In this document: positions 17,096 through 26,853 of the stretch, piece by piece
Layout: every line of letters starts with the position of its first letter
Numbering within the stretch: position 1 is the first letter of the stretch
Assembly (NCBI GenBank): GCA_019694475.1
Contig: JAIBBX010000003.1
Coordinates: forward strand, 184,497 to 248,496
Length of the DNA: 64,000 bases
Origin: Parachlamydiales bacterium
Lineage (GTDB): Bacteria; Chlamydiota; Chlamydiia; Chlamydiales; SM23-39
Direction: 5' to 3'
The notes under the pieces: model-generated
Database searches by the model: none
The model's input: the letters and a program-made list of their open reading frames with translations, nothing else
What the model was told of the DNA's origin: nothing
Made by a program: the position numbers and the translations under genes

Positions 17096-17950
17096 TTACG
17101 AAGGCCGAGTTAATTTTTTTAATAAAAACTGGCTTAAAGTCTCTATTGCTGTATTTGATTCTGTGGGTTTTTTCAGCAACGACACATGAATTTCTGGCAG
17201 TGGAGGCAAGAATGATCCATCAATTTTTTCAAGATCATCTGGAATCATGGTTACAGGGAGAGCGGTTATGCCCATATTCGCTTTCACAGCAGCTATAATT
17301 CCTGCATAGCTCGGGCTTGTGTAAACCATTCTCCATCGTATGCTGGATCCATCTAGAGCGGCAATCGCTTTTGAGCGATAGACGCAAGGTTCCGGGGAAA
17401 GCACTAAAGGAATCGGACGATTTTTGAACGTTAAAGGGAAAACTCCCTTTTTTCTTACCCAAACTAACGGTTCATTCCAAATTTCAACGCCCTGCGGGAA
17501 CTCTTCTGGCGAGTTCATTTTTAGAACAACTAGATCGAGTTTTCCGCTCTTAAATCGGTTTAGCAGATTCAATGTAAGATCGCACTCTACACTCAGAAAA
17601 ACTAGAGGGTGGATCCTAGAAAAATCGACCAAGACATCTGCGAGAAACAGACTCGCAAAGTCTTCGGGAATCCCTATCTTGGCCTCTCCATTCAATTCAG
17701 GGTGTTTAAAACGATCTACAATTTCGCGGTGAAGCCCGTAAATACGGAGGGCATATAGAAGAAAAATTTCACCGTCTTTTGTAAGCGTTGCTTTTTTTCC
17801 TCTATCGAACAGAACGACGCCAAGTTTTTTTTCTAAAGCTCCTATCTGTTGAGTTATAGCTGATTGCGTTCGATTTACTCGGGCGGCAGCCTTTGTAAAG
17901 CTGCCAGATTCAGAGACGGCTATAAAGCACTCCAGAGAGAAAATGTCCAT
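17096..17950 (-). CDS. LysR-family transcriptional regulator
   Basis: A 284-residue LysR protein. The winged helix-turn-helix occupies residues 1-60 (LECFIAVSESGSFTKAAARV, RTQSAITQQIGALEKKLGVVLFDR), followed by the substrate-binding domain. It is transcribed away from the zinc-ribbon protein and the bicarbonate transporter, the usual layout for LysR control of the divergent genes. In cyanobacteria LysR proteins (CmpR/CcmR) control carbon uptake; by context this one may do the same. A CTTAT-N7-ATAAG dyad lies just upstream. Confidence 0.92.
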   Translation of the reverse strand: MDIFSLECFIAVSESGSFTKAAARVNRTQSAITQQIGALEKKLGVVLFDRGKKATLTKDGEIFLLYALRIYGLHREIVDRFKHPELNGEAKIGIPEDFASLFLADVLVDFSRIHPLVFLSVECDLTLNLLNRFKSGKLDLVVLKMNSPEEFPQGVEIWNEPLVWVRKKGVFPLTFKNRPIPLVLSPEPCVYRSKAIAALDGSSIRWRMVYTSPSYAGIIAAVKANMGITALPVTMIPDDLEKIDGSFLPPLPEIHVSLLKKPTESNTAIETLSQFLLKKLTRPS

Positions 17951-17958
17951 AAGAAAAC

Positions 17959-17975
17959 CTTATTGGATTTATAAG
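17959..17975. promoter_or_regulatory. Candidate LysR operator
   Basis: CTTAT, seven bases, ATAAG forms a perfect dyad containing the T-N11-A core of LysR sites. It begins nine bases from the lysR start codon and lies in the 96-base space shared with the divergent genes. Position and shape fit autoregulation. Confidence 0.5.
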
Positions 17976-18046
17976 AATAATGAATTTCACTTATTTTAGA
18001 TTGTTTTCATATCATTGGCAATAGGTAAAAAGGTGAAGAATTTTTT

Positions 18047-18892
18047 ATGCGTTCCGTATATGAAAATAAAGTTTGTTATCTTTCTTCTATGCATAAAAAG
18101 GAAAGGGCCATCGCCCCTGCCTTTGAAAAGTTTCTAGGATGCAAAGTTGTTCCCGTTGATATCAATACAGATTTGTTCGGAACTTTTGCAGGAGAAATCG
18201 AAAGAACGCTGAGTCCTTATGCATGCGCAAAAGAAAAGTGCATTAGAGGACTTAATCTTGGAAATGGAGTTTTGGGTATTGCTAATGAGGGGAGTTTTGG
18301 GCCAGATCCGTCGTTCCCTTTTGTTCCCGCAGATTTTGAAATTCTTTATTTTATAGATCGCGATCTCGAGTTCGACCTAATGCTGTCAAAATCTTTCCCG
18401 CAAACCAATTTCTCAGGGAAATCCATCCCGACTCTCGAAGAGCTAGCAGTGTTTGCCGATCAGGTTCTTTTTCCTTCTCATGCTCTCGTTCTGCGGCCTC
18501 ATCGTCTACAAGACTCGCGATTCATCTTCAAAGGAATTCGAGATGCCGGCGAGCTTCGCTCTGTTTTCCAAAAGTGTTTGGAGCTCTCATCGGATGGTCT
18601 TGTTTGGGTAGAAACCGACATGCGTGCACATATGAACCCGACCCGAATGAAAAATATAGAAGCTCTTTCGAATGAGATGGCTGTTCGTCTTGCCGCTCCT
18701 TGTCCTTCTTGCAAAACTCCTGGATGGGGTGTTGTGAAAAAAATGCCGGGCCTTCTTTGTAAAATGTGTGAAGCCCCCACGGAGTTAATAAAATCAGAGA
18801 TTTATGGATGTTGCAAGTGCAAACACCAAGAAGAGTTGGAGAACTATGAACAGAAGGCAGAGCCAGATTTCTGCCCATTTTGCAACCCTTGA
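18047..18892 (+). CDS. DUF6671-like protein with C-terminal zinc ribbon
   Basis: A 281-residue soluble protein. The N-terminal part (CYLSSMHKKERAIAPAF, then VVPVDINTDLFGTFAGEI) and the C-terminal Cys pairs (CPSC, CKMC, CCKC, CPFCNP) resemble the uncharacterised DUF6671 family, which I remember from cyanobacteria among others. The four cysteine clusters should bind zinc. RBS AAGGTGA precedes the ATG. It lies 14 bases before the transporter gene and is probably co-transcribed with it. No function is known. Confidence 0.7.
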   Translation: MRSVYENKVCYLSSMHKKERAIAPAFEKFLGCKVVPVDINTDLFGTFAGEIERTLSPYACAKEKCIRGLNLGNGVLGIANEGSFGPDPSFPFVPADFEILYFIDRDLEFDLMLSKSFPQTNFSGKSIPTLEELAVFADQVLFPSHALVLRPHRLQDSRFIFKGIRDAGELRSVFQKCLELSSDGLVWVETDMRAHMNPTRMKNIEALSNEMAVRLAAPCPSCKTPGWGVVKKMPGLLCKMCEAPTELIKSEIYGCCKCKHQEELENYEQKAEPDFCPFCNP

Positions 18893-18906
18893 GGAACTAA
18901 ATTGTT

Positions 18907-19872
18907 ATGAATTTGATGAAAATGCTTTTAAGTAATTTGATGGCTTTGCCAATTCTCTTTTTTTTAAGTGGAGTCGTATTTTCTTTCTTTCGTTTGAACT
19001 GGTTGTTCCGTCCAGCAATTCATTCGTTTATAACCTATGTCTTACTATTTTCAATAGGCCTGAAAGGCGGAATGTATTTTATTCAGTATTCGGATAGAAA
19101 AATATTTTCAGTCATGGGGGTTTTGGTTTTATGGTGCTTGATCCAGCCTTTCATTTCTTATGCACTTTTGCGAAAATTTTCAAGGGTTGATTCAGCTACT
19201 GCCGCAGCAATCGCAGCCTGTTTTGGTTCTGTTAGCGTTATGACTTTTGCAACAGGAACTGCTTTTCTCGAAAAATTAGATGTTCCTTTCCAGCCTCAGA
19301 CTGTTGCCTTTTTGGCGGTCATGGAAGTGCCTGCCATATTGTCGGGGTTATTCATCTCAAAATGGATGAGCTGTTCGGAAGGTAAGCCAACAAAAAATCT
19401 ATGGATTGAAACTCTATTGAATAAAACGATCTTGATGCTTCTTTTGGGAATGATTGTTGGGGTTGTATGTCATCAAATCAAGTTCGATATTCTGCCATCT
19501 TATTTTTTGATTTCTTTCAAACCTCTTTTGTGCCTTTTTCTCTTCTACATGGGGCTGCTGATCGAAAAGCAAAGAAAAGATCTAAGCGGCTTTTCGTGGC
19601 CTTTGAGTCTTTTTGGTTTTTACACGCCTTTATTAGGAGGAATATTTGGAATTTTCGTAAGCTATCTGTTTGGCCTAGATGTAGGTACTGGCACACTGAT
19701 CGCGATTCTGAGCGCGAGTGCTTCCTATATCGCAGTACCTGCAGCTATGAAAATCGCACTGCCGGAAGCCAAAGAAGGTGTTTATCTTCCTCTTTCTTTG
19801 GGAATAGCTTTTCCATTTAATGTGCTGATCGGAATACCTATTTATTATGTTCTGGCATCGAAGCTTTTATAG
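18907..19872 (+). CDS. SbtA-type sodium-dependent bicarbonate transporter
   Basis: A 321-residue, ~10-helix inner-membrane protein of the SbtA/DUF897 family, which brings in bicarbonate with sodium. The segments FSIGLKGG (~50), AAIAACFGSVSVMTFATG (~100-117) with FL after it, MEVPAI, and the C-terminal ASASYIAVPAAMKIALPEA match the two inverted halves of SbtA. No adjacent PII-like SbtB partner is present; the neighbour is the DUF6671-like protein. The 3' end overlaps pheT on the other strand by 35 bases. Confidence 0.85.
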   Translation: MNLMKMLLSNLMALPILFFLSGVVFSFFRLNWLFRPAIHSFITYVLLFSIGLKGGMYFIQYSDRKIFSVMGVLVLWCLIQPFISYALLRKFSRVDSATAAAIAACFGSVSVMTFATGTAFLEKLDVPFQPQTVAFLAVMEVPAILSGLFISKWMSCSEGKPTKNLWIETLLNKTILMLLLGMIVGVVCHQIKFDILPSYFLISFKPLLCLFLFYMGLLIEKQRKDLSGFSWPLSLFGFYTPLLGGIFGIFVSYLFGLDVGTGTLIAILSASASYIAVPAAMKIALPEAKEGVYLPLSLGIAFPFNVLIGIPIYYVLASKLL

Positions 19873-22165
19873 AGAGAAGTTTCACGATTTTGGCGTGCTC
19901 CCCATCAGCTTCTTCAGATGAGATTGTTTTAAGGGGATCGCGGTAGACAAAACGGAATGTCGCGTTTTTCACCTCTAACCCTTCAGGATGGTAGAGATCG
20001 ATCAACTCCGCCTTTTCTAAAAGAGTCGATTTTTGCGCGTGGATCGCCTCAAAGATCTCCTCGATCGGAAGTTTGAGAGGGAGAGGAAGCGTTAGATCTC
20101 TTTCAGATGCAGGAAATTGCGGCAGGGGCGCCATCTTCAAATGCGTTCTTTTCTTTTTCAGAAGATTGATGAGATTGATTTCCGCATAGTAAATGCGCTT
20201 GTCGATGCCGAATTTTTCAAGAAGCCTTGGATGCACTTCCCCAAATGTTCCGATGATTAGATCGTCGATGTGGATATCGCATTGACGATTCGGATGCATA
20301 GACATATTGCGGGAAGGCTGAAAATCGGCTGCGACGAGATTTTCAATGATTCCCTTCAAATCAAAAAAGTCTACTTCTGAGGGTTTTCGGCTCCAATTTT
20401 GCGGTTCTCTATGCCCCGTTAATAAAATCGCCGCCATCGGGATTTCATTCACTTTCGTTTCTTGGAGGAAATGAATGCGCCCAATTTCAAAGGCTGCAAT
20501 TGTCTGGTTTTTTTGAGCAAAATTCCCTTTTACAACCTGGAGCAGTCCGGGCAAAAGAGAGGTGCGCAAGACTGAAAATTCCTCAGATTTGGAATAGATT
20601 GTTTTCAGCTGTGCAAAAGGAGCGATTTCCTTAGAGATTTCGCCTAAAGCGGGACTAATCAAATCGCAAGTTAAAAACTCGGTGAGCCCTGCTTGAGTCA
20701 GCCGCGTGCGGATTTCTCTTTCAAAAAGGAAAATCGGGTCGTTGGGGATTACGGATGTGGAGCAGTAGGGGATATCTTTTTCAATGTTGTTGTATCCATA
20801 GACCCGGGCCACTTCCTCAACAAGGTCGATCTCTTCGTTCAGATCTCCTCGATACGTTGGAATTGCGGCTTTGCCATTTTCGGCCTGAATGCCTAATCTT
20901 TCGAAAATCTCTTCGATTTCAGTTTCCGAGAGTTTTGTCCCCAAGATCTGATTGATCCGCTGCGGACGGTAGGAGATGCTTCGGGGGTGGAATGGTTCTT
21001 TTTTCACGTCAGTGAATCCAACGATCTTTCCGCCTATCAGCTTGGCTGCTTCTGAAAGAGCCACCTCAACTCCAACAGGATCTACCCTTTTTTCAAAGCG
21101 CTGGGAACTTTCAGTGCGGATTCCAGCTTTTCTAGAGGTAACGCGAACCGAAATGGGGTTGAAACATGCGGCTTCTAATAAAATGCGTTGCGTTCCATCG
21201 CTGACAGCGCTATTCGCGCCGCCCATAACGCCTGCGAGAGCAATCGGTTTTTTCGAATCGGAAATGAGTAAAGCGCCTGGAGGAGCTTCTCTTTCCACGC
21301 CGTCTAGGCCCAAAAAGGCGAATGCAGATTTAGCGGGCCCAACATGGATCGATCCTTCGATTTTATCGGCATCAAATGCATGCATTGGATGGCCCAGCTT
21401 CATCATGATGTAATTTGTTGCGTCGACGATATTGTTGATCGACTTTTGCCCGCATGCTTCTAGCTGCGTCTTCAGCCAATATGGGCTCGGCCCAACTAAT
21501 ACGTCTTCAATCAAAAGACACATATATCGGGGGCAAAGAGCGTGATCTTGAACGGTAACTGTGAATGGACTTACTGAATATTTTTCAGCTGCTGGCCTTT
21601 TGTAGGGGATTTTCAACGACGCAGAGAGTTCTCGAGCAATGCCAAGAGCGCTCATGCAATGGCCGAGATTCGGCGTGAGAGAAATTTCAAAAACAGGATC
21701 CCACAAAAGATGAACTGCATCTTCGCCTGTTTTCATGTCGTACGGTAAATCGAGAATGCCGTCGTGGTTATCAGAAAGCCTAAGTTCAGAACCAGAACAT
21801 AGCATGCCGGAGGACTCGACGCCTCGGATTGTTGTTGGCTCAATGCGTCTTTGCTTTCCGTCCGCATCGGTGAGAACAGCGCCCACTTTCGCAAAAGCTG
21901 TCTTCATGCCCGCTCTGCAATTCGGGGCTCCGCATACGACTGTGTAGGTGGCTTTTCCGTCGCTTACTTCAGCGATCTGGAGATTCTTCGCATCGGGGTG
22001 TTTTTTTACCGACAGGACTTCGCCGATCACAACTTTTGCAAAAGAGGGGTGTCCGTTCTCGATTGCATCGACTTCGATGCCTAAAAGTGTTAGGATTTCC
22101 CCGATTTTCTCTGGTGGTAAATCGACCTGAATGAAAGACTTGATCAAAGAAAGTGGTAGCTTCAT
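19838..22165 (-). CDS. pheT: Phenylalanine--tRNA ligase beta subunit
   Basis: A ~775-residue PheT, partner of PheS in charging tRNA-Phe. The start MKLPLSLIKSFI is canonical; I therefore prefer the ATG at 22165 to one 24 bases upstream. The EMAP-like tRNA-binding domain (VVIGEVLSVKKHPDAKNLQIAEV), the B3/B4 editing part (RYMCLLIEDV, NNIVDATNYIMMKLGHPMHAFD) and the C-terminal anticodon-binding domain (PLPQFPASERDLTLPLP) are visible in order. pheT followed by a LysM-domain gene on the other strand is, from memory, also the Chlamydia order. Confidence 0.95.
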   Translation of the reverse strand: MKLPLSLIKSFIQVDLPPEKIGEILTLLGIEVDAIENGHPSFAKVVIGEVLSVKKHPDAKNLQIAEVSDGKATYTVVCGAPNCRAGMKTAFAKVGAVLTDADGKQRRIEPTTIRGVESSGMLCSGSELRLSDNHDGILDLPYDMKTGEDAVHLLWDPVFEISLTPNLGHCMSALGIARELSASLKIPYKRPAAEKYSVSPFTVTVQDHALCPRYMCLLIEDVLVGPSPYWLKTQLEACGQKSINNIVDATNYIMMKLGHPMHAFDADKIEGSIHVGPAKSAFAFLGLDGVEREAPPGALLISDSKKPIALAGVMGGANSAVSDGTQRILLEAACFNPISVRVTSRKAGIRTESSQRFEKRVDPVGVEVALSEAAKLIGGKIVGFTDVKKEPFHPRSISYRPQRINQILGTKLSETEIEEIFERLGIQAENGKAAIPTYRGDLNEEIDLVEEVARVYGYNNIEKDIPYCSTSVIPNDPIFLFEREIRTRLTQAGLTEFLTCDLISPALGEISKEIAPFAQLKTIYSKSEEFSVLRTSLLPGLLQVVKGNFAQKNQTIAAFEIGRIHFLQETKVNEIPMAAILLTGHREPQNWSRKPSEVDFFDLKGIIENLVAADFQPSRNMSMHPNRQCDIHIDDLIIGTFGEVHPRLLEKFGIDKRIYYAEINLINLLKKKRTHLKMAPLPQFPASERDLTLPLPLKLPIEEIFEAIHAQKSTLLEKAELIDLYHPEGLEVKNATFRFVYRDPLKTISSEEADGEHAKIVKLLSIKASMPEHNK

Positions 22166-22218
22166 AGCATGCCATTTTACTCTTTTCAAATTTTCTTCAA
22201 AAGAGTATTTTCTATCTC

Positions 22219-23394
22219 ATGATCACAAAAAAATTTAAGTTGCTGTCTCTTGCTCTCATTTTCAGCGGCGCGCTGAACATAGCCTTAATCGCTGCGTTTG
22301 CATACTCGATGGTGGAAAAAACCTCTGTTGCAACAACTATTATGGGAAAAAAAGAGATCGCGTTGACCAATTCGCAGATTTTCAATACGATGTCCCGCCT
22401 CTCTTTCCGAGAGCTGGTTAGCTATCTGACGAACCGAGATCTAGTCGAGCAAGGGTACACGAAGCGCGATTTGGCAATCGCTGCATTGGTCGCTTATCAT
22501 CATTTTAATTTGGAAAAGGCCCTTTCTGCTCCGCCTGCTCAGGTTAGAAATCTCATCATCGCAAAAGATCAGACAATCGAGATGTTTCCAGGTCTCACAG
22601 AAGATCAATTCGAAGCCATTATCCGATTTGCCTATCAGGAAAAATGGCCGCTCACAGCCAAAGGTCTTTTCACTCTCCTGCAAACTCAAAAACCGCCTCG
22701 GGATGAAAGTTTGGAACAAGCCTTTTTGCTCACTCCTGAATTCTATGCCCTCCAGGTCCTTTTTCAGAAAACAAATGCTCCTCAAGAGCCCCAAATGCTG
22801 CTCAATTTGGCGGCTGAAGGAAGCTGGGATCTATTAGAAAAATTATTCCACGAGCAAGCAAAAGTGCTCGAATTCTCTGAGGAAAAGCGACGCAATCTTC
22901 TGTTAAGCTACTTGACGCTCCACTCCCAAGCGGCCGCTCAAATCCTCCTTCATACTGATTCAGATTTCTCTCTCAAGCGTTTGGACGACAAGCAGATTCT
23001 GGACCTCCTCTCTCTCCTAAAAAAACAGACTGAAGAGGGGACCAAATTTTGCTTGGACCTGCTCCGCTCTCCCAGAAGCGATGCGATTTGGCAGGCGGCA
23101 GCCTTGACTCTCTACTCTTATGCTGGAGAGATGCCTCCGCTCCCGATCGATCCGCAAACTGTGCTCGCCCGGTTTGCTCCCGAACCGAAAGCAGCTCCAA
23201 AGCCAGAACCGGCTGTAGCCGCGGCTCCAAAGCCCGTATCGGCAGCAGCAGTTCGCTACCACGTAGTGAAAGAGGGGGAAAGCCTTTGGAAAATCTCCCG
23301 CCAATATAAAGTCAAAGTGGACGATATTGTCAAAATCAACGGTCTGGAAAAAGATTCCCTTTATCCAGGCATGACGCTAAAATTACCCAATTAG
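22219..23394 (+). CDS. Membrane-anchored LysM-domain protein
   Basis: A 391-residue protein with an N-terminal membrane anchor (~7-29) and a C-terminal LysM domain ([20 protein letters not shown] ... [11 protein letters not shown], last 45 residues) preceded by an Ala/Pro-rich linker (~310-345). The middle is a helical repeat-like region (~60-300). LysM binds peptidoglycan-type glycans, so it probably works in the periplasm in chlamydial cell-wall or division functions. It is divergent from pheT, as CT476 is beside CT475 in C. trachomatis (recalled). Confidence 0.85.
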   Translation: MITKKFKLLSLALIFSGALNIALIAAFAYSMVEKTSVATTIMGKKEIALTNSQIFNTMSRLSFRELVSYLTNRDLVEQGYTKRDLAIAALVAYHHFNLEKALSAPPAQVRNLIIAKDQTIEMFPGLTEDQFEAIIRFAYQEKWPLTAKGLFTLLQTQKPPRDESLEQAFLLTPEFYALQVLFQKTNAPQEPQMLLNLAAEGSWDLLEKLFHEQAKVLEFSEEKRRNLLLSYLTLHSQAAAQILLHTDSDFSLKRLDDKQILDLLSLLKKQTEEGTKFCLDLLRSPRSDAIWQAAALTLYSYAGEMPPLPIDPQTVLARFAPEPKAAPKPEPAVAAAPKPVSAAAVRYHVVKEGESLWKISRQYKVKVDDIVKINGLEKDSLYPGMTLKLPN

Positions 23395-23600
23395 GGCACA
23401 GGATCTGAGCCGCCTCGGTGCAGAGGATGGCAGCGGCAAACCCGTTTGAATGTAAGCCAGGAACCTTTGGCGGCGCCATGTTTGCGCACTGCTTCGACCC
23501 CATATTCCGAACAGGTGGGGAAAAACCTGCAGCAATGGCCGACAAAGGGAGAAATGGCAGCTTGATAGGCGCGGATCAAAAAAATGAGCAGGTATTTCAC
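23391..23600 (-). CDS. yidD: Membrane protein insertion efficiency factor YidD
   Basis: A ~69-residue YidD with the full signature: [30 protein letters not shown] and [10 protein letters not shown]. It helps YidC insert membrane proteins. I chose the GTG at 23600 ([13 protein letters not shown]), which gives the normal YidD beginning; an ATG at 23672 would run into the divergent peptidase gene. The stop overlaps the LysM gene stop by four bases. Confidence 0.88.
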   Translation of the reverse strand: MKYLLIFLIRAYQAAISPFVGHCCRFFPTCSEYGVEAVRKHGAAKGSWLTFKRVCRCHPLHRGGSDPVP

Positions 23601-23612
23601 AAAGGATATTGT

Positions 23613-25172
23613 ATGAAATTTGAAGAATTCCTCAAAGAATTTGTCCCGCAAGTTGCAAGAAAAACGACGCAATACAATAAAGCCTCGTGGATTTTAGAAA
23701 CGACCGGCTCAACGGATGCAGCCGATCTCAAGGCAGAGCTCGATACCGAACTGCGCTTTCTCTTCAACGATTCTGCAGTTTACCAAAAATTGCTTGGTTG
23801 GGAAAAAGACCCTCATGACCCGCTCTCTAAACGGCAGCTCAATGTATTGATCCGGGCTTTCAAACAAAATCAGGTCCCCAAAAATCTTTTGGAAGAAATG
23901 GCCCAAAAAGAGGCATCTCTCGGTCAATCCTATGCCAATTTCCGGCCAGAGCTCGATGGAAAAAAGCTTTCGGAAAACGACATTCGGGAAATTTTAAAAA
24001 ACGAAAATGACCCTGAAAAGCGCAAAAAAGCATGGGAAGCATCCAAGCAAATTGGATCCATGCTCGCGCCGCAAATCATCGCTCTTGCCCACTTGCGCAA
24101 TAAGGCAGCCAAAGCCCTCGGGTATTCCGATTATTTTCAAATGCAGCTGGATCTGCAGGAAGTAGATGCAAAATGGCTTTTAAAAACGCTTGATGACCTG
24201 GCTCAAAAATCAGATGCTGCTTACGCAAAAATCTTAAAGGAAATCGAAGCTGAGCAATCGAAACGTTTCCATACAAAAGAGCTTGGGCCTTGGGCTTGGA
24301 GCGATCCATTTTGCCAAGAGGACCCGCTCGATGCGCGTGAGCTCGACGAATTGACTGAAGACATCGATATCCCTCAGGTAAGCGCTCAATTCTATAAGAG
24401 AATGGGGGTCGATGTAGGGCCTATTCTCGATCGCAGCGATATGTTTGAGCGGCCCGGCAAAAATCAGCATGCTTTTTGCATGCATGTCGACCGGCTTGGC
24501 GATGTCCGTACTCTCAACAATGTAAAACCATCGATCAAGTGGCTTGAGACGGTCCTCCATGAGCTGGGCCATGCGATTTATGAGCTTGGATTCGATGAAA
24601 AATTGCCTTGGCTGCTTCGGGAGCCTCCTCATATGATCCCAACAGAGGCGATGGCACTGATTGCGGGCCGTCAGGCATATCGATCTTCGGCCCTTTCCGA
24701 GCTGATCGGCCCACAAAAAGAGGCTCTTCGAAAGAAAGCTGATCATTCTTTACGCCGCCGGCAGCTGATTTTTAGCCGCTGGGTTTTAGTCATGACCGCT
24801 TTTGAAAGCGAACTCTATCGGGATCCCTCTCAAGATCTGAATAAACTTTGGTGGAATCTGGTGCAAAAGTACCAAAAAATCACACCGCCTAAAAATAGAG
24901 AAAAACAATTTGATTGGGCGACGAAGTACCATATTGGCCTTGCCCCTGTCTATTATTTCAGCTATTTGCTCGGGGAAATGTTTGCATCCGCCATCCAAGA
25001 GTCGCTTGTCAAAGAAACGGGAGCAAGCAGCCTATCAAATCCAAAAGCGGGTCAATTTCTCAATAAAAAATTATTCAGTCCTGGCAATCGGATGCCTTGG
25101 AGCGAATTGGTTGAGCATGTAACGGGGGAGCCTTTAACCCCTGATGCTTGGGTGAAAGAATTTGCAACATAA
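23613..25172 (+). CDS. M3/M2-like zinc metallopeptidase (oligoendopeptidase type)
   Basis: A 519-residue gluzincin of clan [16 protein letters not shown] carries HExxH, and [11 protein letters not shown] supplies the third ligand region; [16 protein letters not shown] near the C-terminus is typical of oligoendopeptidase F and peptidyl-dipeptidase relatives. It probably trims peptides in the cytoplasm (no signal peptide). The start at 23613 is decided by AAAGGA twelve bases before it; the open frame extends to 23418, but that part overlaps yidD and lacks homology. M2 versus M3 assignment is unsure. Confidence 0.85.
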   Translation: MKFEEFLKEFVPQVARKTTQYNKASWILETTGSTDAADLKAELDTELRFLFNDSAVYQKLLGWEKDPHDPLSKRQLNVLIRAFKQNQVPKNLLEEMAQKEASLGQSYANFRPELDGKKLSENDIREILKNENDPEKRKKAWEASKQIGSMLAPQIIALAHLRNKAAKALGYSDYFQMQLDLQEVDAKWLLKTLDDLAQKSDAAYAKILKEIEAEQSKRFHTKELGPWAWSDPFCQEDPLDARELDELTEDIDIPQVSAQFYKRMGVDVGPILDRSDMFERPGKNQHAFCMHVDRLGDVRTLNNVKPSIKWLETVLHELGHAIYELGFDEKLPWLLREPPHMIPTEAMALIAGRQAYRSSALSELIGPQKEALRKKADHSLRRRQLIFSRWVLVMTAFESELYRDPSQDLNKLWWNLVQKYQKITPPKNREKQFDWATKYHIGLAPVYYFSYLLGEMFASAIQESLVKETGASSLSNPKAGQFLNKKLFSPGNRMPWSELVEHVTGEPLTPDAWVKEFAT

Positions 25173-25208
25173 TCCCCACATCCAGTATATTTTCTGATCG
25201 TTCTACTT

Positions 25209-25292
25209 GCGAAAGTGGCGAAACTGGCAGACGCACTACCTTGAGGTGGTAGCGGGAGCAATCTCATGGGGGTTCGAGTCCCCCCTTTCGCA
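25209..25292 (+). tRNA. tRNA-Leu (GAG)
   Basis: An 84-base type II tRNA: acceptor GCGAAAG pairs with CTTTCGC plus A, the T arm is GGGGGTTCGAGTCCCCC, and there is a long variable arm. The anticodon stem CTACC/GGTAG encloses TTGAGGT, giving anticodon GAG. CCA is not encoded. It stands seven bases before tRNA-Arg and is probably made as one transcript. Confidence 0.95.
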
Positions 25293-25299
25293 TTTTTTT

Positions 25300-25372
25300 G
25301 CATCGGTAGCTCAATGGATAGAGCACTTGGCTTCGGACCAAGGGGTTAGGGGTTCGAGTCCCTTCCGATGCG
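25300..25372 (+). tRNA. tRNA-Arg (TCG)
   Basis: A 73-base tRNA: acceptor GCATCGG pairs with CCGATGC plus G. The anticodon stem CTTGG/CCAAG encloses CTTCGGA, giving anticodon TCG (Arg CGN). The T loop TTCGAGT is normal. Confidence 0.93.
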
Positions 25373-25480
25373 ATCTCCAGAATTTTAGCGCTTAAACCTT
25401 TCTTCTAATGTGTTTTCCTTATTTTTTAGATTGAATTTTTTTGAAGCTGACAATTATGCTTTTCGGATTTTGGAGGCAAA

Positions 25481-25852
25481 ATGGAAAGAATTTTTCGATA
25501 TGAACGAGTGCGTATAGAAGTCGATCCTACATGGAATCCTGGAATCAATAAGGTTCAGAAAAGAGTGGATGTTGTTGGAAAACTTTTAAGACAAAATCCA
25601 CTCAGATCCAGCGATCTAGATAGAATTCGAGGAATCATTCAAGAGCAACTCACCGTCCTGTCAACGAATTTAACAAGAATAACTCAACTTCGAGATGCCA
25701 TTAAAAGGATCTGTATTTCTGATGACGTTGAAACAACATTTTCGCCGTATATTGTGCGCGTGACAGCTCTTCAACAAAAGTTACAGCAGCATATGCAAAC
25801 CGTTTCGGAGCGAGTGACTCAAATGAACAACTCTTCAGAAGAGAGAAAATGA
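25481..25852 (+). CDS. Small helical protein, tandem paralogue A
   Basis: A 123-residue, strongly helical soluble protein without recognised domains. It shares a pattern with the next protein: NKVQKRVDVVGKLLRQ, then RIRGIIQEQLTVLSTNL and a late PYIVRVTALQQKL. RBS GGAGG is six bases before the ATG. The pair lies between the tRNAs and the carbonic anhydrase gene. Helical pairs of this size may be chaperone-like or secreted, but nothing in the sequence says which. Confidence 0.7.
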   Translation: MERIFRYERVRIEVDPTWNPGINKVQKRVDVVGKLLRQNPLRSSDLDRIRGIIQEQLTVLSTNLTRITQLRDAIKRICISDDVETTFSPYIVRVTALQQKLQQHMQTVSERVTQMNNSSEERK

Positions 25853-25858
25853 GGTTTT

Positions 25859-26215
25859 ATGGCAGCAGGATTTCAAATAATACGTTCAGGTAACTTCGCC
25901 CTTGCTATCAGTGATTCATGGATACAAGGAATGGACTGTGTTCAGAAAAAAATTGATGTCATCCAGGCTTTTTTAAAGAAAGAAGAGGCTAACTCTCCAG
26001 AAAGATTAGAGCAAATTCAAAGAATTGCACAAAAACAACTCCGAATAATGAACGTCAATTTACCTCATATGAAGGATCTCGAGGCAGTAGTTTTGCAGTC
26101 AGAAGATGCAAACCTTGCCGCTCAGCTCAAGCCTTATATGGATCGCGCGGCAAACCTGAAAAGAACCTTAGAGGCTGAGCTCACAGCAATCGCAGCGCGA
26201 ATCTGTCAGGGTTGA
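25859..26215 (+). CDS. Small helical protein, tandem paralogue B
   Basis: A 118-residue helical protein similar to the preceding one: CVQKKIDVIQAFLKKEE, RIQ-like QIQRIAQKQLRIMNVNL, and LKPYMDRAANLKRTL line up with paralogue A. It begins six bases after its partner, so they are surely co-expressed. The sequences have diverged greatly but keep length and helix pattern, which suggests an old duplication. Its stop overlaps the carbonic anhydrase stop on the other strand. Confidence 0.7.
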   Translation: MAAGFQIIRSGNFALAISDSWIQGMDCVQKKIDVIQAFLKKEEANSPERLEQIQRIAQKQLRIMNVNLPHMKDLEAVVLQSEDANLAAQLKPYMDRAANLKRTLEAELTAIAARICQG

Positions 26216-26850
26216 GGGCGGATTTGGACGCGATAGATCGGCTCGACTTGATCAATGGCTGAAATGCACACATTGAGGTCTTTGAGCTTGCCCGATTCCA
26301 TGTCATAGATCCATCCATGAACAATTAAAGGCTGGTTGCGAAACCACGCCTCTTGGATAATCGTGGTGTGGCAGATGTTGAGCACCTGCTGAATGACATT
26401 GAGTTCTACGAGTCGGTTCGACCGTTTTTTCGGGTCGCGGATTTGATCGAGCTCCTCTTTATGGTGCGCGTAGATATCGCGGATGTTGCGCAGCCAATTG
26501 TCTACAAGACCTAAGTGGTGATCCTCCATCGCCGCCATCACGCCGCCGCATCCATAATGGCCGCAGACGATGATGTGAGGGATTTTTAGGATGTTGACGC
26601 CAAATTCTAGAGCGGAAAGGCAATTGAAATCGGTGTGCGGACAAATGTTTGCCACGTTGCGGTGAACAAAAATATCGCCCGGCTCAAGGCCGACAATCTC
26701 GTTGGCGGGAACCCGGCTGTCAGAGCAGCCGATCCAAAGATAGCGAGGGTTTTGGTCTTTGGCGAGTTCTTTGAAGTAGTTGGGCTTCTCGGCTGTTCTG
26801 GATGCAACCCATTCGAGATTGTTCTGGAAAAGTTTTCTGAGTTCTTTCAT
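26206..26850 (-). CDS. Beta-carbonic anhydrase
   Basis: A 214-residue beta-class carbonic anhydrase that interconverts CO2 and bicarbonate. Zinc ligands Cys42 (GCSDSR, with Asp44/Arg46), His98 and Cys101 (CGHYGCGG) are intact, and RNVANICPHTD follows as usual. No signal peptide, so it is cytoplasmic. With the SbtA transporter at 18.9 kb it would supply bicarbonate to carboxylases. It lies three bases after recO on the same strand. Confidence 0.95.
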   Translation of the reverse strand: MKELRKLFQNNLEWVASRTAEKPNYFKELAKDQNPRYLWIGCSDSRVPANEIVGLEPGDIFVHRNVANICPHTDFNCLSALEFGVNILKIPHIIVCGHYGCGGVMAAMEDHHLGLVDNWLRNIRDIYAHHKEELDQIRDPKKRSNRLVELNVIQQVLNICHTTIIQEAWFRNQPLIVHGWIYDMESGKLKDLNVCISAIDQVEPIYRVQIRPQP

Positions 26851-26853
26851 CGG

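Noticed and set aside
20976..21413. 145-residue plus-strand ORF inside pheT
   Set aside because: Entirely antisense to conserved PheT motifs; Ser/Ala/Pro-rich shadow.
23418..23612. 65-residue upstream extension of the M3/M2-like peptidase
   Set aside because: It lies antisense to conserved YidD motifs, while a good RBS marks the ATG at 23613.
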